Source: Straminergon stramineum
Taxonomy: Eukaryota > Streptophyta > Bryopsida > Hypnales > Calliergonaceae
Assembly: GCA_963920665.1 (NCBI GenBank)
Contig: OY987263.1
Location: 26,028,547 to 26,092,546 of the forward strand
DNA: 64,000 bases
Reading direction: 5' to 3'
Part shown: in pieces, positions 12,425-24,991 of the stretch
How the letters are laid out: each line of letters starts with the position of its first letter
Numbering within the stretch: position 1 is the first letter of the stretch
The notes under the pieces: generated by a model
The model's input: only the letters and a program-made list of their open reading frames with translations
Databases searched by the model: none
Told to the model about the DNA's origin: nothing
Program-made: the position numbers and the translations under genes

Positions 12425-13998
12425 CTAATTCCAAAGCCCATCACATCCTAGCATTGCACTTGGCATCTCCATAAGAACCGGGAACAGTGGATCATGCACT
12501 CCAGGGTATAACAAGTCCCCACCCCAATCCTCCTCCATGCTGTTCCCAGCAAACAAGCAGGAACTCGTAGCAGCTTGCGGAAACCGCCAGTCTGCACTCA
12601 AAAAGCATTCATCACACCCGTCGTCGAAGGTTTGCCATGCGTCTGGAAGCGCACACATCGAATCGTTCGCCAACAGCATTCCAGCAGGGTCAGCAGTGTA
12701 CGTGGACTGCCAAGGAGCTGGAAGCTCACACAACATGCTCCAGCTCGGATCGGTTTCGACGGCAGGCCCTGGCCCCAGAGATGTGGCGGTGTCGGTGGAA
12801 GGAGACAGTGGAGAGGTGGCCGAGTCTTCTGAGAATTGAAGAACTTGAGTGGAGAACAAGCATTGATCGGAGTTCGTAACGGTAATGTTGAGACTGGAGT
12901 TGTTGGAGTTTTCAGTGAAGGTTTCAGTTGGGTGTCCGTTGGGAAAGCAGATATACTTGGAGACCACTTGGGCTAGTGTCCCCGTCACATCGTCCTTGTT
13001 GAATAGCTCCAATGCAGTAGTAAGCCTGATTTGCTCATCACTGAGATGCAACATGCCATCGCCAGTCTCGTTTGCGGTTGAATCATTCGACACCGCCACC
13101 TCGCAATTGATCACCTGCCAGCACAAGCAAACAATGCTCCGCACTTGCATTTGAGTATATCATACACAGTGAAGATCGGTCGATCGATCGATCGGCACAG
13201 ACAAGGGATCGGATTATCACACACATAGAAATGAGAATCGAACAAGCAATGCGAAGAATTGAAGAGAAAAGAAGATCGATCGACCTTGGGAGGTGGTCGA
13301 GGAGGTGGTGCTTCTGCAACAGTAACACATGCAGATGCTCCCTTGCTCTGTGCCCCAGCTATTGAATACTTCTGAGCACCCGGCTTCGGGAGCTTCACAG
13401 TATCGTAAGAATTCGCATCACGACGCAGTGGCAAGGGATCACTGACAGCGCTCGCCAACCTCTCCACACTCTCACACATGTGTCGAAACGGCTCCTGCAT
13501 CACAGCGTCCAACAAAGAGCCCGCCTCCAGTGCTGGGGACTTCGAATTCGCAGGATTGGACGTCGGGAACGCCGTCACCACCGCTGTGTCCCAGCAGCTC
13601 ACCAGCTGCTGCTTGTCCCCACTGTCACCATCCCCATCGCCGTGAGCTTGAGTTTTCCTTTTCGAGAAGAACCCTCCCCCTTGCTGCAATTGCGACATCG
13701 CCAGAGTGGACGACAGAAAACATGTCGTCTGCTGCGTGGGGTAGATGAAGTTGGTTTTGGCTTTCACGCCACGCATGGAGCGAGCCGCCAAGTCGTACGC
13801 CACGGCCGCTTCCTCCGCCGTGTCGAACGTCCCCAACCACCTCCGCTCGCGAGTGTGCGGATCTCGAATCTCCGCTGCAAATCGACCCCACGGACGCTGC
13901 CGCACGCCACGGTATTTCCCCTCCTGCACCGCCTTCTTCGTCTTCGTCCTCTTCGGATGCAGTAGAATCGTCTTCCCATCCGCCACCATCGCTACCAA
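12425..13998 (-). CDS. AP2/ERF transcription factor, ESR/LEP/STEMIN-like (group VIII)
   Basis: Two exons on the minus strand: 13998-13285 (238 codons) and 13114-12425 (229 codons plus TAA-type stop), joined in phase 0 across a 170-bp GT-AG intron, giving 467 residues. A single AP2 domain lies at residues 28-86 (starts [19 protein letters not shown]). Ala at domain position 14 and Asp at position 19 mark the ERF rather than the DREB branch. The domain tail [25 protein letters not shown] and KTNF(I/V)Y resembles ESR1/DRN, LEP, PUCHI and the moss STEMIN proteins, which control stem-cell and organ initiation. The rest is low-complexity, with a Pro-rich stretch at the splice junction and an acidic, Trp-rich C terminus likely to activate transcription. 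If the intron is retained, the frame runs to a stop at 13111, giving 295 residues. The protein is expected to act in the nucleus on GCC-box promoters. Subgroup assignment is from memory of the domain. Confidence 0.88.
13174..13195. repeat. GATC microsatellite inside the ERF intron
   Basis: A run of four CGAT units with one interruption lies in the intron of the ERF gene; smaller GATCGATC copies lie near its donor at 13273-13284. It is likely polymorphic. No function is implied. Confidence 0.7.
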
Positions 13999-14651
13999 AA
14001 GCTAAAGCTAAGAACTAGCTCCGGCGACCATGCATGAACTCGCTCCGGGGAGCTCGCGAAGGCGACGATCAAAGGTTGGGTGAAAGACAAAAACGGGGGA
14101 CCTAGTGAAGTTTATGTCCAAAAGGTTTCACTACTAGACCTGCTGTGGGAGAATCTGAGCTAGCTGAACTGGGAAGATGCGAAAGGTGCACTGTTGCAGG
14201 TAGCTGTGCTAGAATTGCGGGAGTGCGTGACTGCAGGCGCCAGGCACCTGATCAGTTATCTTAGCTTGCTGCAAGCCAAGTGCGCCAGTGGGAGTGTGGG
14301 ACTGCTTACGAAAAGGGTGAATGACGGAGGAATTGAATGGGGGTCCGAGCCGCAATTGTGAGAGGGAGGAAGGAAGAGCGGTGGGTTGGAGAGGGGGGAG
14401 CACGGCAACTGCTAAGTGTGGGGTTGAACTAAATTATACTGTACGAAAATACCGTTCGTGGAATGGCTCTGGTTTGTGCTGCGAAGGATGCCGCGCCCGG
14501 CGCTTGCAAGGGTTAAGTTAAGCTGGAAGGCGGCGTGGCGCCACTCTGTCGTGGAAGGACTGACTGACTGACTGCATCCGATTCGCTTGGGATCATTATG
14601 TTTGGAAGTCGGGCAGGGACACTTGGCATTTACTTAGTTGAGGAGAAATAA
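13999..14651 (-). promoter_or_regulatory. ERF upstream region and 5' leader
   Basis: The 650 bp upstream of the ERF start are markedly GC-richer than the surrounding DNA and free of the repeat families, as expected for a promoter and long 5' leader. Short open frames on both strands (14209-14403, 14321-14521) show no motif. I cannot place a TATA box or transcription start with confidence. Confidence 0.4.
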
Positions 14652-14819
14652 ATGGACGAACTTAGTGGCAGAGCATCCCCTGCAGTTCCCGAGACGACAG
14701 CCCCTGGAAACCAGAAAGCGGGAGGAGAACTGCAGAGGAGAATGGGATCCGGCACCAGCCCCCGTTGCGGAAGTTTTCGGAGCTCTCGTGGTAATTTGCC
14801 TCCTTTTTGTAACTTATAA
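14652..14819 (+). CDS. Possible small protein divergent to the ERF gene
   Basis: An ATG at 14652 opens a 55-codon frame ending TAA at 14817-14819, in GC-rich sequence. The product starts MDELSGRASPAVPETT and is rich in Gly, Ser, Arg and Pro, with no known domain. An overlapping frame (14638-15033, 131 codons) reads through into a MITE at 14929 and is less likely. This could equally be part of the divergent promoter. No family recognised; weak call. Confidence 0.2.
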   Translation: MDELSGRASPAVPETTAPGNQKAGGELQRRMGSGTSPRCGSFRSSRGNLPPFCNL

Positions 14820-14928
14820 GGAACCAAGGCACTGGTTGCATCCTCTCTTCATCAAAATCTTCTGGTTCATTTTCTCCAATATCGAATTCTCACTTGTCAC
14901 CTTCCTTCAACTTCAAATTTGGAAAGCA

Positions 14929-15183
14929 CTACATAAAATAGTGAAATTAGGTTGCCCCACACTAATTTCTCAACATTTGACACTATTGAAATATTTTCAG
15001 TTATTGTACAAGAATGCACTACTTTTGAATTAGATATTGTTGTAGTTGGGACTTATGAACCTCTGTGTGTACAAATGGAAATATTTTTAGAAATATTTGT
15101 TGGCTTTTATGGCTTGTAAAGTAACTTTCTTGTTGTAAGGCAACCTAATTGTCAAAGCAACCTAATTTCACTATTTTGTGTAG
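14929..15183. mobile_element. MITE, CTACACTAAATAGTG family, copy 2
   Basis: A 255-bp element with ends CTACATAAAATAGTGAAATT and the inverted complement ending TTTGTGTAG. It is inverted relative to the copies at 9042 and 51732 (for example TTAGATATTGTTGTAGTTGG here). It sits at the outer edge of the ERF upstream region. Confidence 0.8.
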
Positions 15184-15755
15184 TTATCTGCTCTAAAAGT
15201 ACCCACCTTCTTCAAATCCGACTTATAATTAGGTATAAAATGGACATCCAATAGTTCTGAAATGGCAATACATGGACAACACATGAAGTGGGGGCACAAT
15301 CAAGTATGTCAATTCTTACAGTATGCTTTTAGTATGGATAAGTTTAATATATGTTGCAATCCATTTTGAAATTTAGTGACAAAGGTGCATTCATTTATGT
15401 AAAATAAGAATTGGCCAACCAACTATTTTCTTATAAAGAAAGGCCACATAATTGAATTGATACTAATATGGTCGTTTTAAAATTGCCATCGGTTGCATTA
15501 ACAACCCTCGCTTAGTCTTTAATGCAAGTTAGGATGCTACCTCTGAAATAGCATGTGTGTCCATTTTGCCACACCTACTATCAGAAAAAGGTACCTAGAG
15601 CTGACATCTTTGAAAAATTACAATTGATTCAATACTGCTTTGAAAATTATGACGTTGCTTTTGTTGTCTGCCACTTCTTTTCATCTCTCTTTGAAAAATA
15701 AGAGAAAAATCTTTTTGTCGACCAAAGCCCATCAAAAAGGTAGATCAACTCTTAA

Positions 15756-16611
15756 ATCCTGAAGTCCCAATGTCCCCTTAGGGGACAAAATGGATTTTGG
15801 ACAAGCTCCTTCAATTTCAATATTCATCTTGATTTTTTGAAACTTTTTTTGAAGATAGGAAAATACATTAGTTTTTTTAAGAATATAATTTTTTTTTCAA
15901 TCGATGCCCGGGAGCAAAAGTTATGGCACAAAAAGTCCTTTTTTTAGGTGCAGTGGGTTGAAATCCCCTCACATTAAAAAAAACTAATTTTCAAATTTTG
16001 TTTCTCATAGATTGTAATTTTATTTACATAGGAAGCTTCGATTCATCCATTGGGATTTGTAATGTGAAAGTTATGGATAATATATCTTGTTTTTCGGGCA
16101 ATTAAAGCATCTTCTCAAAGAAATAACTTTTAGGATTCATTTCAAAATGCAATTTTCACAATTCTTCAAAAAAAATTGTTGGATGAGGTTGATTTTTATT
16201 GCTAAAACAATCTCACCATTAGAATTATTGTCTTTCAATTCCATCTAAGAGCTATTAACAATTTAGTTTTTCTTTTAATCTTGGACCTACTTCTACTTAA
16301 CAATTTTTAAAGAATGAAAATCAAATGTTTTAAAAAAAAATTCCCCTAGATTTTCAACTCAATTCTTCAAAACAGAGAAATTTAAATTCAAAGTCTATAG
16401 TGCAAATTTTTTCACAAATGACCATCAAAGTCATCTGAAATTGAAGGTCAAAGATTAAAAAAATCTTGTTTTTCCAACTATGAATGCTAATATCTTCCAA
16501 TTTATATAGTCAAACTTCATGGAATTTTCACCACATGATCTAAGGCCATTGAAGCACAAGGTCCTACGACTAGATTCTAAAAAAAATCCTTTTTTCTTGG
16601 GATTTTAGGGG
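15756..16611. mobile_element. TTAA-flanked element, 856 bp
   Basis: It is flanked by TTAA at 15752-15755 and 16612-16615. The left end reads ATCCTGAAGTCCCAA, and the right end read inward is CCCCTAAAATCCCAA. The interior is AT-rich and non-coding and matches 20502-21377: shared GATAGGAAAATACATTA, GAGCAAAAGTTATG and TTAACAATTTAGTTTTTCTT. Confidence 0.65.
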
Positions 16612-16986
16612 TTAAGTGGGAACTTTTAGAGCTTCCTACCTTACTAACAATCCCCCTCTTTCAAAGATATGCTAGTTTTGAAACTAAACTCCAAATTTCA
16701 TTACTTTAGGTAGACATGAACAACAGAATAGGGGTTGGCCACCATGACTAACCCTAAAGCAATAATCACTTCAACCCTATCTAATCAAGCACTCCAAGTT
16801 CTTCAATGGCCAACCCTAAATGATACCTACCTTATTCAAGAACATACTCACCTCCAACAACTTGGATATTAACTTTGAATTTGAAATGGCAAGTAGCTAA
16901 AATGTGATAATTTCAAGAAAGAGGCGGCTACATGTCCACCTTTTATTTTCACACCCCAATTGATTGTTGGTCTTACTAATTTTTTA

Positions 16987-17067
16987 CTCCCTCTATTTGG
17001 AAATAGCGTATCCATTCTCCATGCAACCAACACCAAGAATGGATAAACTATTTCCAAATGGAGGGAG
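16987..17067. mobile_element. Stowaway-like MITE, 81 bp hairpin
   Basis: The element starts CTCCCTCTATTTGGAAATAG and ends with the near-perfect inverted complement. The arms are 16987-17018 and 17036-17067, with only about three mismatches. TA lies directly outside both ends (16985-16986 and 17068-17069). CTCCCTCC-type termini with a TA duplication are the signature of Stowaway elements mobilised by mariner transposases. Confidence 0.8.
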
Positions 17068-17069
17068 TA

Positions 17070-18280
17070 TTTGGTTTGGGATCCTCCATTTTTACACAAT
17101 AATTGGATTTTTTCCAAAGACACCAACTAACTAACCATTGATTCTCTATGAACATTCGAATCAACTTAACATTAGGAAGTTGTAGGTAATTCTTTGGGAA
17201 TTTGTTGAGTTTTATTTAGTACTCTTCTTCAATTCATAAGCTCCATTAGGTTTTCAAGTGTCCATTAAGGGTATTTCTCTATTTTCTCATAATTTAATTT
17301 TAATTTTTTTCATGTACTTCTAAATCCAACCAGTTACTTTCTCATTTTCACTAGTTTACTTTGTATGAAGTGTCAAGTTTTCCCAAAAGCTAGTTGATTA
17401 GCCAAAATGAAATGCTTCTTTTCTTGAGTTTTACAACTTGGATTAATTTTTTGGTGCTACATGGAAATCACAATAGTCTCAATGAAGGTAAGCATGTTAG
17501 GAGAAGCCTTAGTCCTTCCTTTGGATGAATATAAGATTCTTGAATAAGTAGAGTGAAGGATTCTTCGTTAACCCTCCACCTCTTTCTACATGCATTTCTT
17601 AAAATGAGTTGAGGGAACAAAGGCTTCCTACTATGATTCTACAATTTGCAAGAGCTATCCACTTTCTTTGGATAGTATCACCCTAGACACAAGGGAAGGT
17701 GAAACTCTTTTTGTATGCCCTATAAAAGAATGTTCATGATTTTGTCAAGTAGATAAGAGGTTTCTTTAGCCAATCTTGAAATCCTATTACAAAGGCTCCA
17801 CATAAATATACAATTGTACTGTACATAGCAAGAGATGTTCTCAATGCTCTCTTGTGTATTCAATCTTGAAATATGTGTACACGCATCTATATGTACATGT
17901 GTACCAACATTAACAAATTGGATTCTTGATGTGTTTTATTAAGTGCAAAATGAAGAAACCTATTGTTTATATTATTTTGACTATATTTATTCATTTGGGT
18001 TATATAGTTTTCTATGTTGAGAAAGATTTGGTAGATCTTTTTCTTTGGCTCAAACAGAATTAGCTAAATGCTAACTCAAAAAAATTAATTCAAGTTCTAT
18101 AATATTACAACTCACTTTTAAGCTAGGTTGGTTTCTAGTTACATATTGACAATGATGTGCACTTAATGTGACAAATTCTAAAAAATGTAAAGTACTTGAG
18201 GGCACCTATAATCACCACTAATAGCAAGTGACCATAGTTCAAACCAAAAAAAATATTGTTGAATTTTATTGGAAAAAGAA
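17070..18280. other. Gene-free AT-rich stretch
   Basis: No credible gene or clear repeat boundary. The only open frame nearby on the minus strand (16869-17126) is the hairpin MITE plus flank. Confidence 0.4.
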
Positions 18281-18284
18281 AGAG

Positions 18285-18500
18285 GAATCCAACTCACTTT
18301 AGTATGCATTATTTGGACATCTTATAAATAAGTAATAAAGATTCAAAGTATTGTCTTTAGGTGAACCAAAAATTGAAGCAAGACTCTTACAAACCTCACA
18401 TATAATTGTATACATCTTACATAATTCGTATCTAGTTTCAATGTAGCTTTTTGGTCCAAATGTAGGAGTTGTTTTTAAAAGCAATGATGATTATGGGTGA
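18285..18500. repeat. Dispersed repeat with GCATTATTTGGAC motif, copy 1
   Basis: It shares AGTATGCATTATTTGGACAT, CAAAGTATTGTCTTTAGGTG and TTTTGGTCCAAATGTAG with 51490-51740 and 62370-62690. It has no terminal repeats that I can see and no coding frame. It may be part of a longer degraded element. Confidence 0.6.
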
Positions 18501-20497
18501 ATGTGCAAATAAAGTGTATTATAGTATATCATTAGAAGTTGTTGCCAATAGAGTTGTTTAGAGTAGTACCATGAGATTTCTAGAGGAGAGGGAATTTTGT
18601 TCATTTTCAAATAAATGTCCCTAACTTGGAAATACATATAAAAACATTTCCCTACTTCTTGAAAGATTAGTTTTGTATTATGTGACCTCTCCTAACTAAT
18701 TTGTAATCTCTAGTTCAATCATCTATTATATAAAAATAATTTCGTGCATTTTTCTCATGGTCAAAAATTTAGTGCAAAACTCTAACCATTTTCTTCCATG
18801 CCAAGTACTACACTCAATACAACAATAGAAGAACCTAAATTGAATGTATTGTACACTATTAAAGATATTAGTATTTGTCATCCAATAATATCACTTCCAT
18901 ATTGAAACATCTATTTATGTTGTAAATTAACTATAGTATGATGCACAAACTCTCAACAAATATGTGATAAATGTCTAATTGGCATTTAATGCTAGTGTTA
19001 GCAAAACAAGCTTGTATTGAACTAATTAAAGGTGTATTATTTCTTTGCTTACTAATGACACTATTACTTTTCAAAAGAAAAGAAGTCTAAGTGCAATTAT
19101 TGGTGTATTGCTAGATTTAATTCAATTAATATAAAAGTTTAAATATTTAGTGCAGAGCTCCCTCAAACTAATTAAATGAATCTTAGATAAATGTGGTCTA
19201 ATCAATCTAGAAATTTGGATGAAATTAGATTAAAGGAGATGAGAATGGATAAAACCACATCAATTGAGATAATATTAAATATTTTTGATAGCTAATCATA
19301 TTGATTCTATCTAAAGTATTAGATGACACCATATTATTTAGCTTTATGAGTGCTTAAATCCATAATTGTTTGTTAGTGTAAAATACTATTATCATTGAAT
19401 ATTAATTGAATCAACTTGAATAATATTCTTAGCATTTTTAGCATTTATATAAGGCAAAATCTTCATAACCCCCATTGGGCCTTTATAATTAATACACACA
19501 AGGTAAGAGAATGCAATTTTAAATTATTTTAAAATTTCAACAATTAGAAGTAGATCTAATTAACAATTGTTTGGCTTGTAGCAATGATATTTTATGAATA
19601 TATTAATCAATAAAGTTAGATTCAACAAGATGAAATTAAGATTTTGATATTAGATGGATACATGGATCATAATTGGATCTTAGATAGAGATATTATATGT
19701 GCATGAGTCAAGTCCATTTTGTAATTATATAAGTTTTTATGGACTTAAGCATACTTGTGGCACACTTGGGATTTACTTTACAAATGACAAGATGATCAAT
19801 TATAATTGAAGCTTTGGTGCATTCTACAATATGATACTCTTTCAACTTCATTATCATGTAATTTTCAAATTAGACTCCTAAATTTGTATGTTGTTTTCAA
19901 TAAGTTTCAAAATTGATTTGTGAATGTAAAAAAGTTTTTTCATCTCCACCAGATATCAATGTAAAACAAAAGATGTTATTATAATTATGTCTTCAATTAT
20001 TTAGACAACTTTTTTAGGATATTGATCACAATTAGCCCTAGCAATAGCTCCAGAATTAGTTATTTGGATGCATTATGTTCCAAATAGCTAATTCCCAAGC
20101 TATTGCTAAATCATATATAATTTGGATAAAGGGAGATGACTACATATATGTGAAGGATGCTCTAATTTCACAATTAAAGGACATAGTTTATTCCTAGTAT
20201 TACTTAACAATGAAGGTCTTGTTGATTACAATCCAATATGAAATAGTGACATAATCTTTCGAACTTAATTATTTGCTTATGATATTTTTCATCATTATAC
20301 TTTTCATATATTACCTTTTGTCTTTCACATTATTTTCAAATCAAAATTAAGTTGGATAAACAATGTGGTGATATTCTAATTTTTTTTATTTCTATAATTC
20401 TTTTGGGAATCTTAGAATTATTTTATTAAATAATTTTGATCAAGTTCTAATGAAAAAGATGAATTCAAAAATAATAAATTACCTATAAAACCTTTCA
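18501..20497. other. Gene-free AT-rich stretch
   Basis: About 2 kb with no open frame of coding character, no RNA gene and no clear terminal repeats. Confidence 0.4.
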
Positions 20498-20501
20498 TTA
20501 A

Positions 20502-21377
20502 CCCCTAAAGTTTCACTATATATCCCCTTATAAGATTTTGAGTAGGCTCCTAGAGTCTCAATTTTTTGTCATAATTTTTTGAATTTTTTTGAAAGATAGG
20601 AAAATACATTAACTTTCTATGAATATAATTTGAATTTGAATTAGTGCCCTTGAGCAAAAGTTATGCCACCCTAAGATGAAATGAAAGTTTGTGAGGCAAA
20701 ACAAAAAGAATTTCAAATTTATTTATTGATTTTAAAAATTCCATAAAAATTGTTTTTGTCTACATGGAACAATTGATTCACTCTATTTAGACTAGTGATG
20801 AGATAGTTATAGACAAGCTTGTTTTGGAGGCAATCTATGTATCTTTTTGAAAAAATCACTTGTAGGATTCATTTTTTGACGCAATTTTCACAATTTTTCA
20901 CAATATTTTTTTGATAGGGTATATTTCACTTTCTAAAATAATCTCACCATTGGGATTATTGTGTTTTAATTCCATCTTAGACCTATTAACAATTTAGTTT
21001 TTCTTTATATCTTGTATATATTTCGATTTAACAAGTTTTAAGAATAAAAATCCAGTGTGTGTTTTTAATCTTCTTCTTAGACTTTCCATGCAATTCTTCA
21101 GCTTAAAAAAATTTAATTGAATATTGGTAGTGCAAAAACTTTAAGCTAAGAAGTTTCAAAGTTTTAAAATCTAGTTATATAAGGTGAAAAAAATGAAAAA
21201 ATTATTTACTTCAAATACAAATATCTTCCAATCCATGTAGTCAAAGTTCTTGAAATATCTTTCAGACATTTATATAATAGTCTAGTCTTAAATATGTGAA
21301 AAAAAAGTATAAAGTTTGTAATAAAAATAGTAGTTTTGAGTGGAATTTGATGAAAAAAGACCTTGGAATTCTAGAGG
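20502..21377. mobile_element. TTAA-type element, 876 bp, right flank mutated
   Basis: The left flank is TTAA (20498-20501) and the left end CCCCTAAAGTTTCAC. The right end, read inward, is CCTCTAGAATTCCAAGG and is followed by TTAC, a one-base change from TTAA. The interior matches the element at 15756-16611 in the same orientation. It is non-coding. Confidence 0.6.
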
Positions 21378-21381
21378 TTAC

Positions 21382-23531
21382 AAAGATAGAGTTTTTGTTT
21401 TTGTTTTAGGTGGAATGTGACCATATTTATCTATTGACAAATAAAGCACTAGAAGTAAATAAGATTTTTTTATTTTATTTTATGATATTAAACTAGAATA
21501 ATAAATTGAATTTTGAATAGATTCAATGATTTTACATCTAAAATTAGGTATTCTAAATATACTCAAACATTTTAAGCAAAAATCTTTTATTAAATATCAT
21601 TTAAATAATGAAGTGAGCTTCATTGTTTAATTGAATTCTAATAAAGGATTCAATTCATTAATAATTAAATTTTCTACAATGTTGTAAAAATGGAAAAGTA
21701 ATGAATAATTTATCATGGAGAAAGTCAATAGAGTTTTTTTCTATTTTTCTTAGAACAAAATATTAGCAACATGTTACCTAATTGTACTACAAATCACAAC
21801 CACACAAATTCTTATAGTCAAATCATTTGAGGTTGTTACAAAGAAGTGTAATATTGGCAAGCCTTCCATATGTTCTTTAATTTTCAATTAATCATATTGA
21901 GGCTTCTATCAAAATCAAATTATAAAAATTATTGCCCTTCCATCTTTTCCTTTTATTTTCATAATGATGTTTAGTACCTCATACCTCATCAACATTTTAA
22001 TATCTCTTTGACATCATTCAACACCTAAAATGTTTATGAGATCTGATTTGTAATCAAGGTTTTAAACATGAAAAAACTCATAAGCAAATTCATGTCCAAT
22101 TTATGTTGCCTTTTTAGTAATATGATTTCATGCCAAGATGAACAATCATATCTCTCTTATAATTTTATTTAATTAATAAATCAAGGAACATTAAAATGGA
22201 AAATAAACTCAATTTTATATCAAAAGATTTAACTTTGATAATTTTTTTCTATTTAAATAAAAATATGTATTTTATATAAAATTTTACAATAAATTTCAAT
22301 TTTAGATTATTGACATTAGAGCATTGATAATTAATTAGAAAATAAATAGAATATAAATATTATATATTTTACAAAAAAAATTCATGTTATCAACAAAGAA
22401 TACCAACTTCGGAATGTCATAAAATTATCAAAACAGGAAAATTATTTTGACATTGTTACTCTTAAAATTCCAAAGAATATGTACTCAAGAAGTTAATAAA
22501 GATATCTCTAATTGTTTTTTTAATTCAAGGATTGACTAATTCATATTTATATTCCTATTTTTATTATTTTTAATAATTGAAAAGTGGCGTATGACATTGA
22601 TAATATAGATTGTGTAATCTTTCATGCCACCTTAGAATCCTTTGTGTGCCCTTTACAAGGATATAATAAGCTCTACCACTTGTTTCTAACCTAGGCTTCA
22701 TTTGTGCAAGATAAGATAACCTATTTCTATGAATACGGGGAATATGATGTTGACTTGGGCCTTCATCATTATATGACTAATAACACATTGACACCTGGTG
22801 AAGTTGCTAAGACCAATTATTAGTTTTGTACTTCTCTGAAAGAAATTTGCCTATAAATCAAGAAAAAGTTGAATTGTAATCTATACTTCCATAATTTTTA
22901 CTAATTTCAAACTCAATGGAAAATTAGCAAGAAATAGTGCAATCTTCATTATTTCTATTCTAAGTCTAAAGAATATTATCCCTACTACCATCATTCAATT
23001 TGATATATGCAAAAATGCTTAAAATTGTCGGAAGTAGGTCATGTACCTTACTAATTTCAACAATATAAGTTTTTTCATCATTTAAATATTCCCAATATAA
23101 TATCATACTAAATTTATCAACACAGAAGTCCCTCTTATTAGAAATTCATAGACAAATTATTTTTTGATAAGTTGTTAGATACTCAAAAAATCAATAAACA
23201 TATATATTTATTAAAGAAATCCAACATTATGCTATCAAGGAATATGTCAAATAAGTATCTATAAATAGAAACATCTTACACCAATTGCATACAATCTTCT
23301 CTAATAATTATTTTCTTCACATTAATGAATAAATTGTCATTTTGTGCTTGAATCTTAGAATGCAAACTACCATTGCTTAATAATCTTTTGAACTTTGCAG
23401 CTAAATCCCTATTGGCAATGCAAAATAAAAGGTTGTTACCATAACTTCTAAACAACTACAAATTTACAAGTAATTAAATGTGGCTTAACTACACCAAGCT
23501 TCTAAGAAAATATCGAAGAGATAATGACACC
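21382..23531. other. Gene-free, extremely AT-rich stretch
   Basis: No coding frame of the track length exists in this stretch. Composition is close to simple AT sequence. No element boundary was found. Confidence 0.4.
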
Positions 23532-23535
23532 TTAA

Positions 23536-24350
23536 CCCTTTAAGAACCTTACATTCAAATTTTGAACAATAGATGAATGCAAACATATGCCAATACATAA
23601 AATTACATTTTTTCATCCATTGATTTTTTTGAAGATTTTTTTGGTTAGTTCTTTAATGTTTGAATGGTGTAGATTATGAAGAGTTTGATTTTCAAAATAT
23701 TTTATAATTCAAAGTGTTTTCGTAAGTCTATCCTAAAAAATAACTTTTTTCAATTCAAAAAATGATAGAATCAAAATAAAGGCTTGAAAAAAAAATAGAA
23801 ATCTTCAAAAAATACTATGATTAGAACTTATTCATTTTGAACCTAAAGGAATGTTTTGTGAAAATCAAAAATATTCAATCTACAATTGATTTTAGACAGA
23901 ATTTTTAATTTTTGGCTTCAAAGTTATTGGAAAATATTGATTTTTATAATAGTTGATTTTATTGTATGGATATGATTTTCTATGAATCATATTTTACAAC
24001 CATTGTTTGAAAGTCATCATTCATAACATTCAATAGCCTTTATGTCCATTGCCTTTCCTCCAATAGAATGATGTGGAATATTGCACATCATTTCATCCCC
24101 CATTAGTAGCTATGGGGCACGTGGCATTTAGCACTAAGAGAATGGTAAGAGGTTTACAAAAGTAGTGAGTAAAAATGTTGTACTAGTAATTAAGAGAGTA
24201 ATCAAAGTATTAATAAGAACTTTGTGGTTAAAACTCAAAGTAGCCTCTTTGAAGGCTATACAATGTTATATAAATTATTATTCTAAGTTGCATTTTATAA
24301 TACATCTTCACAATTGTGGAAATTTGGATCACCCCTAGGTCCTTAAGGGG
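23536..24350. mobile_element. TTAA-flanked element, 815 bp, carrying a nested insertion
   Basis: It is flanked by TTAA at 23532-23535 and 24351-24354. Terminal repeats: left CCCTTTAAGAACCT; right, read inward, CCCCTTAAGGACCT. Related copies lacking the inner insertion are 27060-27278 (right part) and 48513-48809 (inverted). The segment 24022-24267 is a separate MITE inserted here. Confidence 0.65.
24022..24267. mobile_element. MITE, ATAACATTCAATAGCC family, nested copy
   Basis: Its ends read ATAACATTCAATAGCC and, inverted, ATAACATTGTATAGCC. The interior shares AGAATGATGTGGAATATT and CACATCATTTCAT with 53690-54003, and more distantly with 43055 onward. The host element at 23536-24350 has two relatives (around 27215 and 48580) in which sequence on both sides of this insertion is contiguous, supporting a discrete insertion. 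Confidence 0.65.
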
Positions 24351-24991
24351 TTAAACTACCATGTACGTAAAATGACGTCCTATATTTTGTGCCTAAAAGC
24401 AAACCAAATTTGAATGTGAAATTGTCAATCTCTTATTTAAAACTTAAATATATTATCAAAGTGTCTATTCAAAAGTGTTGTTATTCATGCATCACTCTCT
24501 ATTGCTTCAAGGTTCAAAATTTATTGTTTTCTATTTAGTCTATAATCCATTTAATGAGCCCATAGCATATTGCTTTTGAGAATTTATAAAATATTCTCAA
24601 AATTGCAAAACATATAATATATTCTACTCGCAACATCTTTCATTACAATTGCTAATGTAGTTGAACAAAATTTTCACAATATGACCACATGGAAGACATG
24701 AAAATTCTTGTATTGATGATTTAAAGTGACCCTACCTTAATCCTATATTAATTTTTTTTTATTCACCTTTAGTAAAACTTCATTAGTTTTCTATGTTACA
24801 AAAAAACTTTCAAAAAATTATATTTTCTTCATGTAGTAATACATATCCAAAAGTTAACTTGATGAATATAATATGAAAATTTCAGCAAAATACTTAGATG
24901 ATAGTAATAAACATTGTGGTGTAATCAGTGTATACCTTGAGTTCACACTAAGTTTGGAGTGGTGCATTTTAAGCTTTCAAGATGCTTTTAA

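Noticed and set aside
12537..13154. Several plus-strand frames of 80-100 codons opposite ERF exon 2, and the 161-codon plus-strand frame at 13480-13965
   Set aside because: They are antisense shadows of GC-rich coding sequence with no family motifs; the minus-strand reading has a clear AP2 domain.
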